Assembly (NCBI GenBank): GCA_001970955.1
Contig: MPUH01000510.1
Span: 1-48,947, forward strand
Length of the DNA stretch: 48,947 nt
Direction: 5' to 3'
Origin: Stentor coeruleus
Lineage: Eukaryota > Ciliophora > Heterotrichea > Heterotrichida > Stentoridae
Positions 42,423 through 48,947 of the stretch are shown in pieces (position 1 is the first letter of the stretch; each line of letters starts with the position of its first letter). The notes under the pieces were generated by a model. It made no database searches, was not told the DNA's origin, and saw only the letters and a program-made list of their open reading frames with translations. A program made the position numbers and the translations under genes.

Positions 42423-45400
42423 ATGACTCTAATAGTACTTCTCTTATCATTCCAAGCATTTTCTTTTCATATAGAAACAATCCCCCTTCAAGGTCCTCCT
42501 CCCACAAAAATTCAATTAACTTCTTCAGTTTACGATTCTTATACATCATCTATTATTACTATAGGAGGATACAATTTAGAAAGTTTATCAGAAACCATTA
42601 ACATCTACACCTTCAATCTTATAACATTCAAATGGGGTGAAATTATACCTGAATCTGAATATATTCCATCAGGTATTCAAAATCATTATCTTTATCTTAC
42701 ATCATCAAGAGAAATTCTTTTGTTTTTTGGATATTCTCAATCAAGACTTAAAGCTGAAGTTCTTGGTTTTGATTTAGAAACATATATATGGGAAAAAAAG
42801 AAAATGTCTGGAGATTCAATATCAGGAAGGATGTTTTTTTCATATTGTAATTATGTTTATAATGGGATAAGATATTTAGCTATTTATGGAGGATATAATA
42901 GAGATACTTATGATAACAAGCTTTATATGTATATTTTATATAGAATTGAACCTGAAAACCTTATTGCAAAAAAAATGACTCCTGAAGGTCCTAATCCTGG
43001 AAACAAAGATTCAGCTGCGTTTGTTTTTTATGAAAACAGTCTTTATCTTTATGGAGTTTCTTTATTAAATACTGCTTTAAATGATCCTGATTATTTGTTC
43101 CGCTATGATATACAAGGAAACTATTGGGAAAAAATATCAACATCAGGCAATTTTACTCTTACTGCAGGTGCTACTGCGTATATATGTGAAGATTCAATGT
43201 ATGTATTTTTTGGTATTGATCCATTAGTATCAAGTATTGTATCTAGACTTAATATGAAAAACTTAACATGGGAAAAACTATCAACTTTAGAAGAAATAAG
43301 AATATTAGGTTATACAACAATACAATTCAATTGTACTATTTACTTGAGTTTTGGTAGACAAGAATCTAAAACATTTAATTCTATATACGAAGTAAATTTA
43401 CTTGATAAGCCAATTCAATACAAAAAAATATTTGAAAATTATATAACTCCAAGTAAACGAAGAGAACATTGTATGTTTGATTTGAATAATAAATTGATAA
43501 TATTTGGAGGAGTGTCTTCAGATGGGAAAACTTTTTATAATGATCTTTGGGCATATTCAGTTGAATTAAAGGTTTGGGAAGAACTTAAAACAATAGGAAA
43601 TCTTCCATTAGCTAGGGCAAGTGCTGTATGTATAAAAGCATTTGGTCATATTGTTATATATGGTGGGTATAATGATCAAGGGATACTTGATGATATCAAT
43701 ATATTTAACCTCCGTAATCTTAAATGGTCAAGTATTACTAATAAATCTGGTATATCAATACCTATTTATGGTGCTTGTGCAACTTTAGGAATTGGGTTAT
43801 ATTTTATATCAGGAATAACTGATACTGGATTAACAAAAGAAATTTATGCTTATGATGTATTAAGTTCTTCTTTAAAAAAAGCTATAAATCTTGGAGATGT
43901 TTATATAAACTTAGCTTATCATAGTTGTTATATTAAACATTTTTCAGATCATGAAGAAATTTATGTCTTAGGTGGAGAAGGAGAATCTGGAAGCACTAAT
44001 ACTCAAATATATAAGGTTGTATTATGGAATGATGGTAAGAATTATTATTATAAAATCTCAGTGGTTTTAAATTCTTATTTGTTTTATACAAGTAGAAACC
44101 CTGCTGTTATTATTGAAGATGCTGCATTTGTAATATCTGGATCATCGTATAACACTATGACATTTGATAGGATTTCTATACTTAACACCACAACTTTTGA
44201 AAGCTTTGAATATAAAGATCTTGGACTTAGCCTTTATTCTTTTGGATGTGCACATTTAGGTAAAGCAATTTATATATTTGGAGGAGGGGAAGCTAATGGG
44301 AAAATTATCAGAAAAAACTCAGCTACTTCTAGAATGCTTAAGATTACAAGTGAAAACTCTGATGAAATTCAAATCCAATGTTCAATTGGTACATATGGTG
44401 ATAATTGTTTACCTTGTCCAGCTGGTACTTATGGTTTTGATTATAATAAATGTACTCCTTGTCCTACAGGAACATACTCTGAAATAATAGGCGCAGTAAG
44501 TTTATATCAATGCACAATTTGCCCTTATAAAACATTTAATGATATAGAAGGGTCAACATTTTGTAAACAGTGCAACAGCTATGAATTTTGCCCTTTAGGG
44601 GTAACTTCCCCTTTAAATGAATCTATAATTTCAGACTCAGAAATTTTAGGAAACTCACAACCCGCGCTTTTTCAAAGTTCTTCAAAGAAAGTTACAAATA
44701 TTTTCTATTCAATGCTTTATTTTCTAGGGATTTCAAGTGTTTTGTTTACATTTTTGATTATTTTTTCGACAAGTCTTAGAAAAAAAATTGATTTATTAGA
44801 TATTTTTACAGACAAACATGAAAAAACTTTAGGTAAACCTTTGATACCAGTTAAAACCAGATTTGGAGGTTTTGTTTCAGTACTTTTTATTTTAACAGCA
44901 GGGGTTTTTGTTTGTAATAGTTTTTGTAGTTTTACTCTGAATAATATCACCGAGACAAAAAGTTTAATCCCATTAACCTTATTAGATAAAGAAATATATG
45001 CAAAGAATTTCCAAATTATATTCAAATTTTATATTTATGGCGATTATTGTGAAGCTAATGATAAATGTGGGGTTCTTCTTATGATCAAAGAAGAGAATAT
45101 AAAATATACTACAAAGAAATTAGTCTGTAAAACAGAAAAAACGATTCAGGGTAAAAACTGTAGGATTAGCATTCAATATGAAGATTTTGCAATAAATTAT
45201 GAGTCATATATTGGAATTGAATCACATGAATTATATAGTTTTGCAAGTTTTATCTTAGTTTATGTGTCATCTGATTCTTCAATTCCTAATGAAAAAAGTG
45301 CAGTTCAATATTTAATCGAGCCTGATGACAAAACTACTGTTTTTAAAGGACCAGTTCCTACAGAAATCTCAGTTCAAATGACCCCATCTGTAAAATATAA

Positions 45401-45860
45401 ATAGATTTTCCAGTCTGATTCTAGTGACTGGCCAAGTGAAGAACTAGGATATCATCTTTCTAAAGAAAAATCATTGATTAAAGGGTCAACAACTGATGAA
45501 AAAGGGTGATTTTTATTTAGAATACTTATTATCGAGCCACTGATAGTAAATGTTAAACTTATTCAAAGTGAAAATTTGTTACTAACAAAAAGATCATTAA
45601 AACTTACAATATTTTCAGTTCTCTCTACGTTACTTGGTTTAATTTTTGGACTACTTGAAGCATTTGCAGTACTTGTTTTATTATTTGAAAACAGGTTTGA
45701 TTATATCAATAAAAAATTAGCTGGTAAAAGATTTTTTGAAAAACTCATTGAAAACCAAAAAACTTTGCTTTCCAATTTCAAGATGAAGAAAAAGATCTAT
45801 GAAACTGCAGCGACAAGAAATATGTCTAAAGTTTGTGTAGAGAAAAAGTATCAATATTAG
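42423..45860 (+). CDS. Kelch-repeat, Cys-rich membrane protein, about 1130-1135 aa
   Basis: Exons 42423-45389, 45405-45505 and 45521-45860 are joined by 15-nt introns (45390-45404, and 45506-45520 starting GTGA). A signal peptide (TLIVLLLSFQAFSF) leads into kelch-type beta-propeller blades (for example LIIFGGVSSDGKTFYNDLW and HIVIYGGYNDQGILDDINIF) up to about residue 620. A Cys-rich ephrin-receptor/GCC2-like region follows (about 651-730; CLPCPAGTYGF, CTPCPTGTYS), then two helices (about 760-786 and 814-840), an extracellular-like region and a final helix near 1050-1078. It is probably a cell-surface adhesion or sensing protein. A hidden 15-nt intron may lie at 42929-42943. Confidence 0.85.
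42929..42943 (+). other. Hidden in-frame 15-nt intron candidate in the kelch gene
   Basis: GTATATTTTATATAG has GT, A at position 10 and TAG at 15 nt. The broken kelch copy has GTAAATTTTATATAG at the homologous site (47667-47681), where the TAA would stop translation unless spliced. In the intact gene it is stop-free and divisible by three, so the frame is open either way. Confidence 0.55.
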
Positions 45861-46044
45861 TAATAGTTTATGCTAATATTTATAATTGAATTTTGTTGTG
45901 TATTGGGTATTGTATAGGTTATAATAATTAAAAAAAAATGGAAAGTTTGATTTTATAAAAATAAGTTATTTTCTTGAAATCTTATGTCATTTTGAATATT
46001 TTTTTAGTACTAAATTAATACTATTAACTACTTATTATGATTAA

Positions 46045-47265
46045 CTATTTTATGGGTCTTTTATAGAATATTATTTCATTCTTATGGCTATACTTGTTTG
46101 TATCAGTGATAACATTTTGTGTTTCAACTTTATCAATCTCAACACTAACACTTCGATTGCAAATATATTCTTTAACTTTAATAATCACTAGTAAGATCAA
46201 AAATAAACCATTCAATAGCCATCCTATTATTATGACCCAAATGCATATATAAGCTGACTCGAGCTTAGAAAAGTCTGCAAGATTGTTGTGGGTAATAAAA
46301 ATAATTATGTGCAGAATAATAATAGAAAGCTCTATGCTTATATTAAAAAGTATCAAAAGTTTCATCTTAAAAGGTCTTACGCTCCACACATATATAAAAT
46401 TCTATATAAAAATTACACCAAATGAAAATGTAAAAGAAACGCATATTGCTATATTTTGAGGTGCATTAACTGTAGATAAAACCATCAAACTGATTTTACG
46501 TAAAATCATTATAGAGTAATAAAGCCAATCACTTATTCCTCGTTCATAGAATTCATCAAACAAAGTCCCATATTTTTTAAGAAATTCAACTTGTTGTTCA
46601 TTGTCACTAATATTATTTCTTTTATAAACAAGACTTATAGTTAATACAGCCATAAAAAACTGACAGGTTAAAAATAAACAAGATATTGAGATATTTACTA
46701 TTTGTCCAGTTAAGTGATAGACACAAATTTTTATAGCTATAATTGACGACATACCTATTTCAAAATAAGAAATGAGCCAGTATCTTAGAAATGCATTATA
46801 GTAGAAAAGTTCAATAAATGTATTGAATTTACTGTTTAATATTCTAAAGAATTTTTTAAATAGAGAGCAGATCAGTAATAAAAAAAGTAAAATTATCAAG
46901 ATTGTGATATTCCATCCTATGTTTAAAACAACTAAATTACTGTGGTAACCAATTTCATCATAAAGTTTTGGTGTTGTAATCCCATCATTTGTATTGAAGA
47001 AAATATGGAAAAAGTTTGGAACTTGGGACTGTGCTCTGAGTTCTCTAAGAAATATCTTTAAAGTTCTATGAATATCAAGGCCAAAGTAATAAAAACAATA
47101 GAAATATTCAATTGTGTTTATGTAATTGCCTAATACTACTGGATCTAAAAGTACTAAACTCCCAGTAATAAAAACAAATGATGATATTAATGGAGAGTTT
47201 ATCCCCAGTGCTTGTAATAAATTTTCATTTTCATCTAATGATTTTGCAGATTTATGTTCATCCAT
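46045..47265 (-). CDS. Membrane-module fragment of the receptor family, copy D, 401 aa
   Basis: On the minus strand, exons 46417-47265 and 46045-46401 are joined over the 15-nt intron 46402-46416, homologous to the last intron of copy C. The 401-aa frame is open and covers only the multi-pass module. It begins at MDEHKS, which aligns with YEHKL about 880 residues into copy C, and keeps the helices (FLRYWLISYFEIGMSSIIAI, YGTLFDEFYERGISDW) and the polar tail. The signal peptide, filamin-like domains and Cys-rich part are absent. The sequence upstream of the ATG is antisense to a truncated kelch gene, so this is either a rearrangement product or a stand-alone channel-like unit. It could be a pseudogene without a promoter. 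Confidence 0.6.
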
Positions 47266-48947
47266 AAGACATTGGAGGTTATAGTTTAGAAAGTTTATCA
47301 GAGACAATCAGTATCTATACATTCAATTTATTAACATCTAAATGGGGAGAAATTATACCTGAGTCTGAATATATCCCATCTGGAATTCAAAACCATTTTC
47401 TTTATCTTACGTCATCAAGAGAAATTTTTTTGTTTTTTGGATATTCACAATCAAGGCTTAAAGCTGAAGTTCTTAGTTTTGATATGAAAACTTATATATG
47501 GGAAAAGAAGAAGATTTCTGGAGACCCTGTGTCAGGGATATGTTTATAGATGAATAAAAATAATGTCATGGAGATATATCTATTGTACTTTTGTGTATAA
47601 TGGGATAAATTATTTGGCTATTTATGGAGGATTTGATAGGGATATTTATGATAACGAGCTTTATATGTAAATTTTATATAGGATTGAACCTGAAAACCTT
47701 ATTGCAAGAAAAATGTCCCCTGAAGGTCCTAACCCCGGGACTAAGGATTCGGCTGCTTTTATCTTTTATGAAAACAGTCTTTATCTTTATGGAGTCTCTT
47801 ATATAAATACTGCTTTATCTGATCCTGATTATTTATTTCGTTATGACATACAAGGAAACTATTGGGAAAAACTTACAACTTCAGGTGATTTTACATTAAC
47901 CGCTGGTGCTACTGCGTATTATTTCTTAATTTAAACACATTTTTTGGTGTAAATCCATCAATATCAAATTTTGTATCAAGGCTTGACATGAAAAATTTAA
48001 CTTGGGAAAAAGTTGGGATTTTAGATGATTTAAGTATTTTGAGTTATACAAGTATACAAATCAATTGCACTATATACTTGAGTTTTGGTAGACAAGAATC
48101 TAAATTATTCAACTCTATATACAAAATAAATTTACTCGATAGACCTATTAATTACAAAAAAATATTTGAAAACTATATTAATCCAAGTAAACGAAGAGAG
48201 CATTGTATGTTTGATTTAAATAACAAATTAATAGTATTTGGAGGAGTTTCTCCAGATGGGAAAACTTTTTATAATGATCTTTGGGAATATTCAATTGATA
48301 AAGGGTTATGGGAAGAAATTTTAGCATCAGGAACTATACCATCAGCCAGAGGAAGCCCATTATGTTTAGAAGCATTTGGGCATTTATCAATTTATGGTGG
48401 TTATAATGATCAAGGAATCCTTAATGACATGTTTATATTTAACCTTAGAAATTTAAAATGGTCAATCATAGTATCAAAAAATAAAACTATTATTCCTGTA
48501 TATGGAGGTTGTTCAGTTTTAGGATTTGGACAATATTTTATATCAGGAATGTCTGTATCAGGTTTAATAAATGATATTTATGTTTATAATCCAGTATCAA
48601 AAAATCTGATTCTAGATAAACTTTTGCACAAATGGTATAAGTTTAGTTTATCCTAACTGCATTTTAAAACATTATTCAGATCATGATGAAATTATTATAA
48701 TAGGTGGAGAAGGGATTTCACAAAGCGCTAATTCTAATGTTTATAAAATCAATATATGGGAAAATAAAAATGATTATCAATATAAAATTTCAATTGTTTT
48801 AGTAAGTAATTTGTTTCATACTAGTAAAAGTCATGTTGTTGCGGATAAAGACTTTGTTTTTGTTATATCTGGAGCTTTGTATGATACTATAACTTTTGAT
48901 AGGATTTCTATATTAAATATAACTACTTTAGAAGGATTGAGCTATAC
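47266..48947 (+). pseudogene. 5'-truncated, frameshifted kelch gene copy (runs off the window)
   Basis: Homology to the kelch gene at 42423 begins at about 47271, at the IGGY of the first blade, with no start codon or signal peptide. Kelch blades are recognisable throughout (AAFIFYENSLYLYGV, LIVFGGVSPDGKTFYNDLWE). Breaks include an insertion of roughly 40 nt around 47524-47590 with stops, altered sequence with TAA near 47934, and a frameshift near 48650. The TAA at 47668-47670 lies inside a plausible 15-nt intron (47667-47681) and may not be a lesion. The rest runs past the window edge. Confidence 0.8.

Noticed and set aside
43211..43225. GTATTGATCCATTAG in the kelch gene as a further 15-nt intron
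   Set aside because: It has C, not A, at position 10, and the paralogous site in the broken copy does not keep GT..TAG. It is ordinary coding sequence.

Overview
The window looks like macronuclear DNA of a heterotrich ciliate, most likely Stentor coeruleus or a close relative. It is very AT-rich and all three standard stop codons (TAA, TAG, TGA) end genes. Coding regions are interrupted by uniform 15-nt introns of the form GT(A/G)...A..(T)AG. I can place 22 of these, and every one carries A at intron position 10. Uniform 15-nt introns plus the standard code are the known signature of Stentor. The species name is inference; the intron length and code use are seen in the sequence.

Layout. 1-6.4 kb (minus strand): two copies of a large surface-receptor-like family, the first cut by the window edge and the second a pseudogene. 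7.6-8.5 kb (minus): a 7-TM protein that needs a 14-nt intron. 8.8-16.4 kb: six genes on strictly alternating strands with gaps of 28-199 nt, coding for a Cys/basic-headed disordered protein, a possible Sfi1-like protein broken only by an assembly gap, a coiled coil, a PH-domain protein, a probably myristoylated coiled coil and a LITAF-type zinc-ribbon protein. 17.6-21.0 kb (plus): a CTFxP-repeat protein and a small unknown. 21.5-24.6 kb (minus): a METTL13-C-like methyltransferase 23 nt downstream of an unknown 551-aa protein. 25.9-35.6 kb: a cyclic-nucleotide-binding-domain protein, a short coiled coil with a possible CaaX end, an ankyrin-AGC kinase, a second CTFxP-repeat protein and MCM5. 36.0-37.4 kb: a secreted or single-anchor unknown. 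38.2-48.9 kb: an intact receptor-like gene, a kelch/Cys-rich membrane gene, an inverted fragment carrying only the receptor membrane module, and a broken 5'-truncated kelch copy.

How it fits together. The middle of the window holds housekeeping (MCM5, METTL13-like) and probable cytoskeletal or signalling genes in a compact gene-dense arrangement. The two ends hold a duplicating, rearranging surface-protein family. In that family each filamin/Ig-like domain is one 98-99-codon exon between phase-0 15-nt introns, and copies share a CTGGYGA element just before the ATG. The receptor and kelch genes lie side by side twice, the second time scrambled by an inversion-like junction.

Non-coding stretches are AT-rich without recognisable RNA genes. 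They show a striking strand asymmetry (G/T-rich left half, A/C-rich right half on the plus strand) that does not follow gene orientation. Limits: no searches were run, 15-nt introns without an in-frame stop can hide inside open frames, and functional names rest on motif recognition.
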